Positions 16,794 to 25,795 of a stretch of DNA of 61,410 nucleotides are shown here, piece by piece (position 1 is the first letter of the stretch; the number at the start of each line of letters is the position of its first letter). Source of the DNA: an uncultured Bacteroidota bacterium (GTDB taxonomy: Bacteria > Bacteroidota > Bacteroidia > Bacteroidales > FEN-979); assembly GCA_937900965.1 (NCBI GenBank), contig CALCGJ010000056.1:1-61410 (forward strand), in the 5' to 3' direction. The translations under genes and the position numbers were made by a program. The notes beneath the pieces are model-generated. The model saw nothing but the letters and a program-made list of their open reading frames with translations. It did no database searches and was not told the origin of the DNA.

Positions 16794-17516
16794 TTAGTGG
16801 GATACGACAAGTTTGTGAGTTGATTGTATCCGTCCGTTAACCATTAGGCTATAGAAATAGATCCCTTCTGATAAGTCCGTCGTATTTATACTGGCTACTC
16901 CAGTACCTGACAGGGAAACCTCCTGCACTATGGAACCAAGAACATTTCTCACCAAAAGGAGAGCATTGGCGCCATTCTCTATCGAATAATTGAAGGATGC
17001 CTGTGTAATCGCAGGATTAGGATAGGCTTTGGATAGTGTGGCAACCCCCTCCTGATTCTTTATGCCTAAAGGATATGCATTGAAGAAAGATCTGAAGGAG
17101 ACAGAATCATTGGGGTTGTTCAGGTCGTAATAAACGTACCTGATGATGCTCTGGCCGGCATGCGTGAGCGGCTCATAGTCGCCGGTAAACTGTGTATTTG
17201 TTTCTCCCGGCCCAATTTTAAGGTAGCCCAGTGAAACATAAACGTTCGGTGGGTAACAATTTTCCCAGCAGAATGTGTTTTGGGAACCCGGAACAAGGTA
17301 GATCTCAACTTTTTTACACATAACCAAAAGCGTATCCGAGTAGTTATTTGTTACACCCATATAAGCCACAATCACCGGGCTTGCGGGCTCACCAGTGTAA
17401 ACTACTGCTCCATCGTTAGGAACCGGATTGCCATCATAGATCAAAGATAGATTCTGGGAATAGCCCAGGAATGCAACCAAGCTCAGCAAGTAAGTTAAAA
17501 GTACAAGTTTTTTCAT
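16794..17516 (-). CDS. Small secreted protein with T9SS sorting domain
   Basis: 240 residues from MKKLVLLTYLLSLVAFLGYSQ, a clear signal peptide; a longer reading from 17669 is rejected because it crosses the predicted promoter. The N-terminal part (about 25-155) is a beta-rich domain with three cysteines that I do not recognise. The C-terminal 80 residues are a T9SS type A domain (AYPNPAITQ...LSEGIYFYSL...KLVVSH). It should be exported by Sec, pass the outer membrane by T9SS and stay on the surface. It is divergent from the Omp28-like gene, and both encode T9SS cargo. Confidence 0.8.
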   Translation of the reverse strand: MKKLVLLTYLLSLVAFLGYSQNLSLIYDGNPVPNDGAVVYTGEPASPVIVAYMGVTNNYSDTLLVMCKKVEIYLVPGSQNTFCWENCYPPNVYVSLGYLKIGPGETNTQFTGDYEPLTHAGQSIIRYVYYDLNNPNDSVSFRSFFNAYPLGIKNQEGVATLSKAYPNPAITQASFNYSIENGANALLLVRNVLGSIVQEVSLSGTGVASINTTDLSEGIYFYSLMVNGRIQSTHKLVVSH

Positions 17517-17565
17517 AGTTTTATCGGTTAATTTGGTTCCAGTTTTTTGTTTATTGATTTGATTG

Positions 17566-17573
17566 CAAAGATA
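17566..17573 (-). promoter_or_regulatory. -7 element TATCTTTG for the small T9SS protein
   Basis: Fits TAnnTTTG and would give a leader of about 45 nt. A weaker TATCTTTA at 17646-17653 on the plus strand may serve the divergent gene. Confidence 0.6.
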
Positions 17574-17688
17574 ATACATATACGGTTTAATTACGGAAAA
17601 GTTTCCATTTTTTGGCACTTTCAGGCAACCTAATGTGAAAAGTGATATCTTTACAAGCTGAAAGTTCAACCATTTAAACCTGATCCTT

Positions 17689-19380
17689 ATGAAAAAATTA
17701 TCCTTTCTTTTAATCCTGTTTCTTTTCCAACTTTCCTTTAGTTTCGGGCAGTCTCAGCGACTTGTCCTTTTGGAAGAGTTCACCTCCTCCACCTGTGGCC
17801 CATGTGTGAATGCAAATTCCAATATACATAACTGGCTTCTTGCAAATCCGACTACCTTTACAGCGATTTTCTACCACATGAGCTGGCCTGCTCCCGGAAA
17901 TGATCCGATGTACCTGGCCAACACCATCGACAATAACGCCAGACGCTCCTATTACGGTGTAAATTCAGTACCCTGGACAGTGGTGGATGGTAATGTGTTC
18001 TCAAACAACTGGAATGCGGGAGTATTGTCGATTATCAACAACCGGGTGAACATCCCTTCACCCTTCGAGATTGCCCTCCAGCATTCCCTTTCTCCAACCA
18101 ACGACGAGATTTTCCTTACCATGGTTGCCAAAGCTACTGATGATGTCAGCGGCAACCTTGTTGCACATAATGTGGTGATCGAAAAGTATGTACAATTTTC
18201 AAGTCCTCCGGGAACCAACGGAGAGAAGAATTTTGACCATGTGATGAAAGTTATGCTCCCCACCAGGAATGGGACTTCTCTCGGCGGTTTTGAATCCGGG
18301 GATTATGTCATCATTGAAACCAGCTGGCCTTTTGAGCCCAACCAGGTTTACAATATAAATGATCTTGCTGCCGTAGGCTTTATTCAGAATAACACCTCGA
18401 AAGAGATCCACCAGGCTGCCAACAGTTCTACTGATGCAATCATCTTCCCTTATGACAGGGACCTCCAGGTAATGGATATTGAAAACGTTTCCTCTACAAA
18501 CTGCAGTGGTGTAGTAGCTCCAATTGTGACCGTGCGGAACAATGGGAACAATACCATCACCTCCTTTGACCTGAAATACGAAGTCAATGGCGGGACGATT
18601 GTTACCCAAGGCTGGACAGGAAGCATCGTCCCACTGGAGAAGGCTGTTGTTAATCTCCCTGATTACACATTTGTTCCCGAGGTTAGCAATACGTTAAGTG
18701 TCTTCTCCGACAATCCCAATAACAACTCCGATGAGTATCCCAAGAACGACACTCTCAACTTCATCATTAATGCCGCTCCTGCCACTACCTTCACACTGCA
18801 CCTTTTCGTGAAGCCTGATAATGCTCCTGAAGAGACCACATGGGATGTGAAAGATGCACAGGGAACTGTGGTTGCTAATGGAGGCCCATATTCCGTACCC
18901 GGTGTTATTGTACGCGATACAATTGAACTTGCCATAGAAGGATGTTACACTTTCACTATTTATGATGCAAATGGAACCGGTATTTGCTGCAGTAATGGCA
19001 ATGGCCTTTACTTCCTGGAGGACGATCAGGGCACCGAGGTTGTTCAGGGTGGATCTTTCGGTTATTATGAGATGACCGAATTTAACGCCAACGTAGTTTC
19101 AGCACGCGAACTGTTCGATCAGACAAAAGCGCTTCAGGTCTATCCAAATCCTGCGTCAGGCATCACAAAAGCCTCTTTCTATCTGGTTAATCCTGAAACC
19201 GTTGAGCTAAACCTTTACAACACCTTTGGACAGAAGGTTCGGAATTACCAGCCAGGCTATCTTAGTAACGGAGAGCATCAAGTGGAAATTGATGCCGGAA
19301 ATCTTGCTCCCGGAGTATATATTCTTCAATTAACCACCGGGAATAAGGTTTATACAAGAAAAATCTCTGTGACCCGCTAA
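17689..19380 (+). CDS. Omp28-like thioredoxin-fold protein with T9SS sorting domain
   Basis: 563 residues. A signal peptide (MKKLSFLLILFLFQ...FSFGQ) is followed by an Omp28-type domain with LLEEFTSSTCGPCVNANS; the CGPC is a thioredoxin-like active site and VPWTVVDG holds the cis-Pro position. Residues about 255-350 resemble an Ig-like module, 365-460 another beta domain with CCSNGNG, and the last 80 residues are a T9SS domain (QVYPNPASG...GVYILQL...KISVTR). It is a surface-exposed lipid- or protein-binding or thiol-active protein; the function of Omp28 is not firmly known. Its stop codon touches the stop codon of the convergent Smr gene with no base between. Confidence 0.85.
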   Translation: MKKLSFLLILFLFQLSFSFGQSQRLVLLEEFTSSTCGPCVNANSNIHNWLLANPTTFTAIFYHMSWPAPGNDPMYLANTIDNNARRSYYGVNSVPWTVVDGNVFSNNWNAGVLSIINNRVNIPSPFEIALQHSLSPTNDEIFLTMVAKATDDVSGNLVAHNVVIEKYVQFSSPPGTNGEKNFDHVMKVMLPTRNGTSLGGFESGDYVIIETSWPFEPNQVYNINDLAAVGFIQNNTSKEIHQAANSSTDAIIFPYDRDLQVMDIENVSSTNCSGVVAPIVTVRNNGNNTITSFDLKYEVNGGTIVTQGWTGSIVPLEKAVVNLPDYTFVPEVSNTLSVFSDNPNNNSDEYPKNDTLNFIINAAPATTFTLHLFVKPDNAPEETTWDVKDAQGTVVANGGPYSVPGVIVRDTIELAIEGCYTFTIYDANGTGICCSNGNGLYFLEDDQGTEVVQGGSFGYYEMTEFNANVVSARELFDQTKALQVYPNPASGITKASFYLVNPETVELNLYNTFGQKVRNYQPGYLSNGEHQVEIDAGNLAPGVYILQLTTGNKVYTRKISVTR

Positions 19381-20475
19381 CTAAAGATTGTGAGGGATAC
19401 GAACCTCAATGGCGCCAATGCCATACAATGCCATGGGGGCATCGAACCATTCGATGTCCCCTGTTTTTTTCAGATGATCAGAGAGTATGTTTCGCAGGAT
19501 CCCATTGCCTACCCCATGTATGAATACTACATTCAGGAAGTTATTCCCAATTGCATCATCAAGGCAGCGAATAAAATAGCCCTTCTGAAACTCGAGGATC
19601 TCTGTCTTCTGGAGGTTGGACGGATCTTCAATCAATTCATGGATATGGAGATCAACTACTGCCTTCCTTGGCTCAGTTTGATGAGAGAAAATGATTGAGC
19701 GTTTCTCCCTGTGAGTTGAATCAGAAGGAGCTGGCATGGACTCACGGATTTCTTTGATCTTTGGGCGGCTCTCTTCCATGTACCTGGTCAATGCTACCAC
19801 CTTAATGACGATACCCTTCTCATTCAGCAGAGAGGAGTCCCTGTAAGCTCCCTCCTTATGGAATTTTGTTCCATCGATCTGAAAATCGGAATTGAATGGC
19901 GGGATGATCTCATCTAACTGCTCTTTATGAAAGAGAAACTGGATGGATCCTTCTGTCCATTGCGATAATGATTCGCGGCTGACAGTCGCCAGAACTTGTC
20001 GTGTGCCAGCAAAAAGAGAACCATAATCCACCCCAATATGATTTCGCGGTGCAGGCCGATGAAACAGGTTGTAGATAATATCAAATGAGGTGTTGTTAAT
20101 AAGGGAAATATCCACCAGTCCGGTAATTAGCCACTTCTGATCATGTGGAACAAAGGCTAAAAAAATATCTTCTGATTTCCGGTTCCTGATTACACCCGGA
20201 TCCAGGAAATCCGATTCATCCTCATTCTCTCCATTCCCGTTGTCTTCTTCAGGATTCTCCTCCCGGGATGCCATAGCAGGTACCCGAAACTCCTCTTTAA
20301 AAAACCGACCACCGGCATCAGAAGGATCAATCTTTATCAGTTCGCTGATCATTGTCGGTATTTCAAATCCATCTTCATCGGCTACCAACACCATTCGGCT
20401 ACTCAGTATCTTCGAAACTACACCACCTCCAACGGCATCGAGGAACTTCACCTGATCTCCTACTTGTAATTTCAT
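19381..20475 (-). CDS. DUF2027/Smr-domain protein
   Basis: 364 residues from MKLQVGDQVKF; the 11 codons upstream are excluded because they overlap the promoter. The N-terminus is a small beta domain (GDQVKFLDAVGGGVVSKI), the centre is the DUF2027 region found in Bacteroidetes, and the C-terminus (about 285-364) is an Smr domain with VDLHIHEL and the HGVGNGILR (HGxGxG-type) motif of MutS2-like endonucleases. Smr domains nick DNA or cleave RNA in other proteins, including on stalled ribosomes; which applies here is unknown. Confidence 0.88.
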   Translation of the reverse strand: MKLQVGDQVKFLDAVGGGVVSKILSSRMVLVADEDGFEIPTMISELIKIDPSDAGGRFFKEEFRVPAMASREENPEEDNGNGENEDESDFLDPGVIRNRKSEDIFLAFVPHDQKWLITGLVDISLINNTSFDIIYNLFHRPAPRNHIGVDYGSLFAGTRQVLATVSRESLSQWTEGSIQFLFHKEQLDEIIPPFNSDFQIDGTKFHKEGAYRDSSLLNEKGIVIKVVALTRYMEESRPKIKEIRESMPAPSDSTHREKRSIIFSHQTEPRKAVVDLHIHELIEDPSNLQKTEILEFQKGYFIRCLDDAIGNNFLNVVFIHGVGNGILRNILSDHLKKTGDIEWFDAPMALYGIGAIEVRIPHNL

Positions 20476-20494
20476 GATTTTATCAATTTGGCAG

Positions 20495-20502
20495 CAAAGA
20501 TA
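20495..20502 (-). promoter_or_regulatory. -7 element TATCTTTG for the Smr gene
   Basis: Located 20 bp upstream of the ATG; leader about 13 nt. Confidence 0.6.
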
Positions 20503-20513
20503 CAACAATGAAG

Positions 20514-20575
20514 TGATGTGGTGCAGTGGTGCAGTGGTGCAGTGGTGCGGTGGTGCAGAGGTGCAATAGTGCCGG
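20514..20575. repeat. Tandem octamers GTGGTGCA
   Basis: About seven units of GTGGTGCA and variants between the Smr gene and the FadL-like gene. The remaining 90 bp up to 20664 is AT-rich and probably holds the fadL promoter. Confidence 0.88.
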
Positions 20576-20664
20576 CGGAATGGGGATAACCTAACACAAT
20601 TTTATAAAGGAATTCATATAATTAAATTTAATTATGTATTATTGCATCCAATATTAACCAAAAA

Positions 20665-21900
20665 ATGAACACTATGCGGAGATTTACAGCTTTGTTGCTG
20701 GGCATTTGCCTGGCGACAACCACAGCCATCGGCGGTGGATATCAGGTGAGCTTGCATAGCATGCGTAACATTGGGATGGGCCTTATCGGGACATCCCTAA
20801 CCTACGATGCCAGCAGCTACTTTTACAATCCGGGCGCTGCAGCTTTTGTCAAGGACAAGTTCAGCTTTTCGGGTGGAGTCAGCCTCCTGATGGCGCGTAC
20901 AACGTTTCAGCCAAAAGATGTAATGGGGCAGTACCATATTGAGAGTATTATCAACACTCCTTTATATTTCTATTTTGGATTTAAGCCCTTTGAGGACCTC
21001 AGTATCGGACTTGCCGTGAATACACCATACGGAAACAAACTCTCATGGGGTGATGAATGGCAAGGTCGTTACCTGATCCAGGATCTGGCATTTAAAGCCA
21101 TTACAATTCAGCCTTCATTCTCCTACAAAATCAAAGATGTATTCAGTTTCGGGATGGGTCTTGTGATTGCCATGGGCAATGTGGAACTGAACAAAGCAAT
21201 CCCCATTGAAGGACAGAATGGTGTGGATGCAAAAACCAACATCAAAGGGAAAGCCACCAATGTTGGATTCAACGGCGGGATCCTGATCCGGCCGGTCAAA
21301 GGTCTGAACATTGGGGTGGATTTCCGTTCCAAGATAAACATGAAAGTTGAAGATGCTGATGCAACATTCACTGTTCCTGCATCAATGAGTGGCAACTTCC
21401 CCGATCAGAAAGTTTCAACATCACTGCCATTACCTGCCAATCTCGATTTTGGCCTCTCTTACGAGTTCAATGAGAAGTTTTTGATTGGTATAAACCTCTG
21501 CTACGTCTTTTGGGGAGCCTATGACACCTTGACCTTTGATTTCAAAACAAAAACTGCCGCTCTCGACGTAACCCATGCTCCTGCCATGTATGAGAACAAG
21601 TTGATCCCGCGGATTGGTGCACAGTACAAAATCAGCGACATCGTGACTGTACGGTTGGGTGGTTATTACGATCCCTCCCCAGTTCCCGATGGATTCCTCA
21701 ATCCACAGACCCCCAGCATGAACCAGATTGGGTTAACAGCTGGTTTATCCGTTTACCCATTCAAAGGATTCAGTATCGACGCTGCATTTTTATATGTGAT
21801 GGGAATGGAAAGGGAAGGCACCTATTCGCCGGAGAACTTCTCAGGGACATACAAGTCGCAGATTTATATTCCCGGCATTGGTTTATCCTATAGTTTCTAA
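20665..21900 (+). CDS. FadL/OmpP1-family outer membrane transporter
   Basis: 411 residues. A signal peptide ends near IGGGYQ; the mature N-terminus has the FadL plug-like pattern with NIGMGLIGTSLTYDASSYFYNPGAAAF, where NPGA corresponds to the conserved NPA of FadL. The rest alternates beta strands and ends in Phe (GIGLSYSF), as in outer membrane barrels. FadL proteins pass long-chain fatty acids or other hydrophobic compounds. It is 20 bp upstream of a GDSL-type lipoprotein hydrolase, so the pair may release and import fatty acyl chains. Start at the first ATG; the ATG three codons later is also possible. Confidence 0.87.
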   Translation: MNTMRRFTALLLGICLATTTAIGGGYQVSLHSMRNIGMGLIGTSLTYDASSYFYNPGAAAFVKDKFSFSGGVSLLMARTTFQPKDVMGQYHIESIINTPLYFYFGFKPFEDLSIGLAVNTPYGNKLSWGDEWQGRYLIQDLAFKAITIQPSFSYKIKDVFSFGMGLVIAMGNVELNKAIPIEGQNGVDAKTNIKGKATNVGFNGGILIRPVKGLNIGVDFRSKINMKVEDADATFTVPASMSGNFPDQKVSTSLPLPANLDFGLSYEFNEKFLIGINLCYVFWGAYDTLTFDFKTKTAALDVTHAPAMYENKLIPRIGAQYKISDIVTVRLGGYYDPSPVPDGFLNPQTPSMNQIGLTAGLSVYPFKGFSIDAAFLYVMGMEREGTYSPENFSGTYKSQIYIPGIGLSYSF

Positions 21901-21920
21901 TCATTTAAAATTTGAACGAT

Positions 21921-23240
21921 ATGAAAAAATTGTTATATATCTTATTTTCCTTCGTCATTCTTGCCGGTTGCGAACCCAAGATCGACGAGTTGTCACCCAA
22001 CAGGGGCAGCGCGGACTTCTCCCGCTACGTATCGGTAGGGAACTCATTGGTTGCCGGATATGCCGACGGAGCGCTGTATTATTCAGCTCAAAAGAACTCT
22101 TTCCCAGCCTTACTGGCAGGACAATTTCAAATGGCTGGCGGTGGTGCTTTCGTACAACCCGTCGTGAACAGTGAATTTGGTGTTGAATTTCCCGGATCTA
22201 TGCCGCGACTCAAACTGGGTTACAGCACTAGTTGCACAGGAGTAACATCACTTGGTCCTGTCCCGGATTTCGGCCCCAGAGATCAACCTACACCGGTTGG
22301 CTATCAGGTGAATAACCTTGGTATTCCCGGAGCAAAATCATTCCATCTGCTTGTTAAAGGTTATGCACTCCTAAATCCATATTATGGACGTTTTGCCACA
22401 GATCCCAACAACATGGTGATCCAGGAGATTCCACCACTCAATCCTACCTTCTTTTCCCTCTGGTTGGGTAATAACGACGTTCTCGGGTATGCTACCTCGG
22501 GAGGTGTTGGTGATACTATTACCGGCCTGAAGACTTTTGGGGATGCAATGGGTGCCGTGGTAGGAAGTTGCGTTGGAACCGGGACAAAAGGAGTGATCGC
22601 CAACATCCCCGAGATCACCTCTATTCCATTCTTCAACACAATCCCATACAATGGTTTAAACTTACAAACTCAGGAAATTGTGGATCAGGTCAATTTTGCG
22701 ATGGGTCTATTCGGTCTGCCGTTCACATATCACCTCGGTCAGAATCCTTTTCTTGTCGCGGATCCAACATCACCACATCCACTCTTCAAAGTGCGCCAGA
22801 TGCAACCCGGAGAACTGGTTCTGCTAACCGTTCCCCGGGATTCCATGCAGTGTTACGGGATGGGGATTATCAGCTCCCTCACTTTAACACCCTGGCCTAT
22901 TCCAAATCAGTTTGTGTTAACACAGGATGAGATTACCAATATCGAAACCGCAATTGCAGGCTATAACACGGTAATTGCCGGACTGGCTCAGACCCATGGG
23001 CTGGCACTTGTTGATATGAATACCAAACTGAAGAATCTAAAGAGTGGTATTCTCTGGGACGGTATCAGGATGAATACCTCGTTTGTCACCGGAGGCGCAT
23101 TCTCGCTGGATGGAGTTCATCTGACCCAGAGGGGATATGCTGTTGTAGCTAATTATTTCATAGAATCTATCAACGCCGAATTCGGAAGCACCATCCCTAT
23201 GGTGGATATCACAAAATATCCGGGGGTATTGTTCCCGTAA
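21921..23240 (+). CDS. SGNH/GDSL-type hydrolase lipoprotein
   Basis: 439 residues from the ATG at 21921; a TTG at 21912 is rejected because it would delay the signal peptide. The lipobox is ILAGC with Cys17. Block I is VGNSLVAGYADG (GNSL in place of GDSL, nucleophile Ser42), block III has LGNNDVLGY (GxND type), and block V is DGVHLTQRGY with the catalytic Asp and His. It is therefore a periplasmic or surface esterase/lipase anchored by lipid. Coupled to the FadL-like porin upstream, it could feed it with released fatty acids. Confidence 0.87.
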   Translation: MKKLLYILFSFVILAGCEPKIDELSPNRGSADFSRYVSVGNSLVAGYADGALYYSAQKNSFPALLAGQFQMAGGGAFVQPVVNSEFGVEFPGSMPRLKLGYSTSCTGVTSLGPVPDFGPRDQPTPVGYQVNNLGIPGAKSFHLLVKGYALLNPYYGRFATDPNNMVIQEIPPLNPTFFSLWLGNNDVLGYATSGGVGDTITGLKTFGDAMGAVVGSCVGTGTKGVIANIPEITSIPFFNTIPYNGLNLQTQEIVDQVNFAMGLFGLPFTYHLGQNPFLVADPTSPHPLFKVRQMQPGELVLLTVPRDSMQCYGMGIISSLTLTPWPIPNQFVLTQDEITNIETAIAGYNTVIAGLAQTHGLALVDMNTKLKNLKSGILWDGIRMNTSFVTGGAFSLDGVHLTQRGYAVVANYFIESINAEFGSTIPMVDITKYPGVLFP

Positions 23241-23268
23241 AACACATACAAATAACAATCATCCGATC

Positions 23269-23296
23269 GTAGAGACGAGGCATGCCTCGTCTCTAC
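23269..23296. repeat. 28-bp perfect palindrome with core GAGGCATGCCTC
   Basis: Arms GTAGAGAC and GTCTCTAC surround GAGGCATGCCTC. The rdgB stop codon (23293-23295) is inside the right arm. A shorter relative is at 2203-2222. Confidence 0.9.
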
Positions 23297-23877
23297 ACGG
23301 AAACCAGAAACCGAAACATCTTCGAAACTGCAATACCCCGGTGGCTGATGCCATTTTTCAGGTGAGCCGGCATCTCGGCGAAGGTCATAGTATAACCGGT
23401 TGGAAGGAATACCGGGTCATACCCGAAGCCGCCATCCCCACTCCTCCCCCTGGTGATCTCCCCCGGAATCCGTCCTTCAAAAAGATGAGCTTCCCCATCC
23501 AGGATCAGACAAACGACACAACGGAAACAGGCTTTCCGGTTTTCGACGCCATCCATCTCTTCCAGAATCTTTTGTACATTATCATCATACGAACATCCCT
23601 CCCCGGCATAGCGGGCTGAATAAACACCGGGTCTCCCATCCAGGGCATCAATCTCAAGGCCGGTATCATCGGCAAAACAATCGATCCCCGTCTTATCGTA
23701 GATAAACAATGCTTTCTGGCGGGCGTTCCCCTCCAACGTATCCTGCGTCTCAGGAATATCTGTATCCAGGTCAACATCCTGAAGACTTATCACCTGATAA
23801 TCCGTTCCCGCAATTTCCCGGGCCTCAATGAGCTTATGGGCGTTATTTGTGGCAAAGAGTAATTTTCGTTTTTCCAT
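23293..23877 (-). CDS. rdgB: XTP/dITP pyrophosphatase
   Basis: 194 residues; hydrolyses non-canonical purine nucleoside triphosphates. It shows LLFATNNAHKLIEA (the TNNxxK motif), CFADDTGLEIDALDGRPGVYSARYAG and GGFGYDPVFLP. The length is normal, and the C-terminus after MFRF (LVSV) is partly coded by the palindrome at 23269-23296. The ATG is one base after the ddl stop, so the two are translated from one transcript. Confidence 0.95.
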   Translation of the reverse strand: MEKRKLLFATNNAHKLIEAREIAGTDYQVISLQDVDLDTDIPETQDTLEGNARQKALFIYDKTGIDCFADDTGLEIDALDGRPGVYSARYAGEGCSYDDNVQKILEEMDGVENRKACFRCVVCLILDGEAHLFEGRIPGEITRGRSGDGGFGYDPVFLPTGYTMTFAEMPAHLKNGISHRGIAVSKMFRFLVSV

Positions 23878-23878
23878 G

Positions 23879-24937
23879 TTATTGGTCTGACCCCCATCCC
23901 CCTAACGGGGGGAGTAAGTCCCCTTGCGATCCCGAGTACTCGGGAGAAGCAGACGTGGATTTAGGGGTGATTAAAGCTTCTTCAATCAGTTTCGTCACAA
24001 GTTCGGTGTAACTCCAACCATGTTCCCGGATCATCTTCGGGACAATGCTTGCTTCGGTAAGACCCGGGACAGTATTGACCTCGAGGAAAAAGAACTTCTC
24101 CCCGGAGTAAATGTAATCGAAACGTACTAACCCTTTGCAATTGAGCAGATCGTAAAGGTTGGCAGAGATCTGCCGACACTCATTACTAACATCTGGTGAC
24201 ACCGGAGCGGGAACAATCTCATCGGCCATCCCTTTTGTATATTTAGCTTCATAGTCGAAGAATTCTTTCTTTGATACGATTTCGCATACCGGCAACGTCA
24301 CTGTTTCTCCATTCGTTCTTAGTACACCGCAGGTCAACTCCCGTCCCTGGATAAACTCCTCTGCCAGCACCTCTTCGTCTTCCCGGAAAGCCAGTTCAAT
24401 GGCAGCCGGAAGTTGTCCGGCCGAGGTCACTTTTGTCATTCCTACACTGGATCCTCCATTGTTTGGTTTGATGAAACACGGGAGAGAAATAGTATCGCTA
24501 AGGGCAGAAACAGTTTCCCGCCGGCGTTTGTTGAGAAGGACCGATTGTGGTGTACGTATGCCATGGTGGGCTACGACACTTTTGCAGAAAGCTTTATTGA
24601 ATGTGAGGGCCGAAGTAATTACATCACTGGAAGTGTAAGGGATGGCAAGCATGTCAAGATATCCCTGTAACTTCCCGTTTTCACCGGGAGTTCCGTGAAT
24701 GGCATTGAACACAACGTCAAACCGGATATGTGTTCCGGGCAAATGCAACGAGAAATCGTTCTTATCTACAGGGTATTCACTCCCATCTTTGGAATATAAC
24801 CAGGAGTCGCCCCTGATATCAATTAAAAACGGTTGAAAAAGTTTTCTGTCGATCTGCTGTTCAACCTGCTCCCCACTCAACATGGAGATGGCATACTCTC
24901 CGGAATCACCTCCGGCAACGATGGCTATATTGATCAT
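23879..24937 (-). CDS. ddl: D-alanine--D-alanine ligase with a repeat-coded tail
   Basis: 352 residues; an ATP-grasp enzyme that makes the D-Ala-D-Ala dipeptide for peptidoglycan. HGTPGENGKLQG is at 81-92, KPNNGGSSVGMTKV at 157-170, FDYE near 227 and the metal-binding LEVNTVPGLTEAS at 285-297. The ligase fold ends about residue 323 (KLIEEALITP). Residues 324-352 are coded by the palindromic repeat at 23888-23970 and have low-complexity composition. Without the repeat the protein would have ordinary length. First gene of a ddl-rdgB unit, divergent from the PASTA gene. Confidence 0.95.
   Translation of the reverse strand: MINIAIVAGGDSGEYAISMLSGEQVEQQIDRKLFQPFLIDIRGDSWLYSKDGSEYPVDKNDFSLHLPGTHIRFDVVFNAIHGTPGENGKLQGYLDMLAIPYTSSDVITSALTFNKAFCKSVVAHHGIRTPQSVLLNKRRRETVSALSDTISLPCFIKPNNGGSSVGMTKVTSAGQLPAAIELAFREDEEVLAEEFIQGRELTCGVLRTNGETVTLPVCEIVSKKEFFDYEAKYTKGMADEIVPAPVSPDVSNECRQISANLYDLLNCKGLVRFDYIYSGEKFFFLEVNTVPGLTEASIVPKMIREHGWSYTELVTKLIEEALITPKSTSASPEYSGSQGDLLPPLGGWGSDQ
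23888..23970. repeat. CCCCTAAAGGGG-type element (copy 2) with a nested palindromic module
   Basis: The outer element reads CCCCCTAACGGGGGGAG, TAAGTCCCCT, later GGATTTAGGGGT. Between them lies a 28-bp module (23925-23952) centred on CCCGAGTACTCGGG. The identical 28 bp recurs at 32370-32397 in a different host repeat. Confidence 0.9.
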
Positions 24938-25005
24938 AGGTAGAGAGTCACTTTACCTACAAAATTAACATAAAAAAAGCTCCCCTGAAGCAATTGCAAT
25001 TTTTC

Positions 25006-25013
25006 GTATGTTT
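25006..25013 (+). promoter_or_regulatory. -7 element TATGTTTG for the PASTA gene
   Basis: Fits TAnnTTTG; leader of about 55 nt. It lies in the 136-bp divergent gap with ddl. Confidence 0.5.
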
Positions 25014-25073
25014 GCGGTTAGGTTGTGAATACAATAAATTCTACCTTTTCAGGTTATTTTAGGAAAGAACGGA

Positions 25074-25703
25074 ATGGATTTTATCAGGTTCCTTTTTAGC
25101 TGGAAATTTGTTAAACAAGTACTGCTTGCCATCGTATTTTCTGCTGCGATTGTTTGGGGAACGCTGATATTCCTTTCAAGCTATACCGATCACAATCAAT
25201 ATATCCCGGTGCCTGATATCAGAGGTAAACAAATTGGAGAGGTGATACAGGGTACGTTTTACACAGATTTCCGATTCATTGTTCTGGACTCTGTATTTGA
25301 CGCTGAATTGGCTCCGGGAACCATCATATATCAGGATCCATGGGCTGATACCCGGGTCAAGCAAAACCGTCAGATCTATGTAACAATCTCTTCTTCCACT
25401 CCGGATAAGGTCTCCATGCCAGACCTGAAATTTCTGACTCTCCGGCAGGCGGAATCAATGCTGGGGAGTTTCGGCCTGAGGGTAGGGAACCTTTTCTACA
25501 CACCTGCTTTTGATGCCGAAGCGGTGCAACAACAGTTGTTTAACGGTCAGCCAATCGAACCCGGGGAACGGATCTTCAGAGGAAGCGTGATCGACCTGGT
25601 TGTTGGGACCGGTGGAGGAAGTTATCAGATCCTCATTGACCCGCCATCTTTGGATACGGCATCTGTGGAGGGGTATGATGTTGGGGATTATATTGATATA
25701 TAA
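25074..25703 (+). CDS. Membrane-anchored PASTA-domain protein
   Basis: 209 residues. One N-terminal membrane helix (about 14-36) and then two to three PASTA modules: VPDIRGKQIGEVI..., MPDLKFLTLRQAESML..., each starting with the typical Pro-Asp and ending in a short beta strand (IYVTIS, IDLVVG). There is no kinase domain. PASTA modules bind peptidoglycan fragments or beta-lactams in other proteins, and the gene faces ddl, so a role in cell-wall sensing or assembly in the periplasm is likely. Downstream genes on the same strand are a T9SS protein and rluD. Confidence 0.88.
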   Translation: MDFIRFLFSWKFVKQVLLAIVFSAAIVWGTLIFLSSYTDHNQYIPVPDIRGKQIGEVIQGTFYTDFRFIVLDSVFDAELAPGTIIYQDPWADTRVKQNRQIYVTISSSTPDKVSMPDLKFLTLRQAESMLGSFGLRVGNLFYTPAFDAEAVQQQLFNGQPIEPGERIFRGSVIDLVVGTGGGSYQILIDPPSLDTASVEGYDVGDYIDI

Positions 25704-25734
25704 ACAGATGGTGAAATGGTGGATTAACAATGAA

Positions 25735-25790
25735 ATCGTAATTCGTAGTTCAAAAATTAAATCGTAATTCGCAAATCGTAAATCTTACAT
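25735..25790. repeat. Degenerate repeats of AATCGTAATTCG type
   Basis: AATCGTAATTCG occurs twice, and AAATCGTAAATCT ends the block just ahead of the next start codon. AAATCGTAAATCT also occurs directly before mqnD (about 37650). Confidence 0.7.
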
Positions 25791-25795
25791 CTATA

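Noticed and set aside
23269..23296. Palindrome as operator or terminator
   Set aside because: No T-run follows, it overlaps the rdgB stop, and a related core occurs at 2203 in an unrelated place, so it is listed as a repeat.
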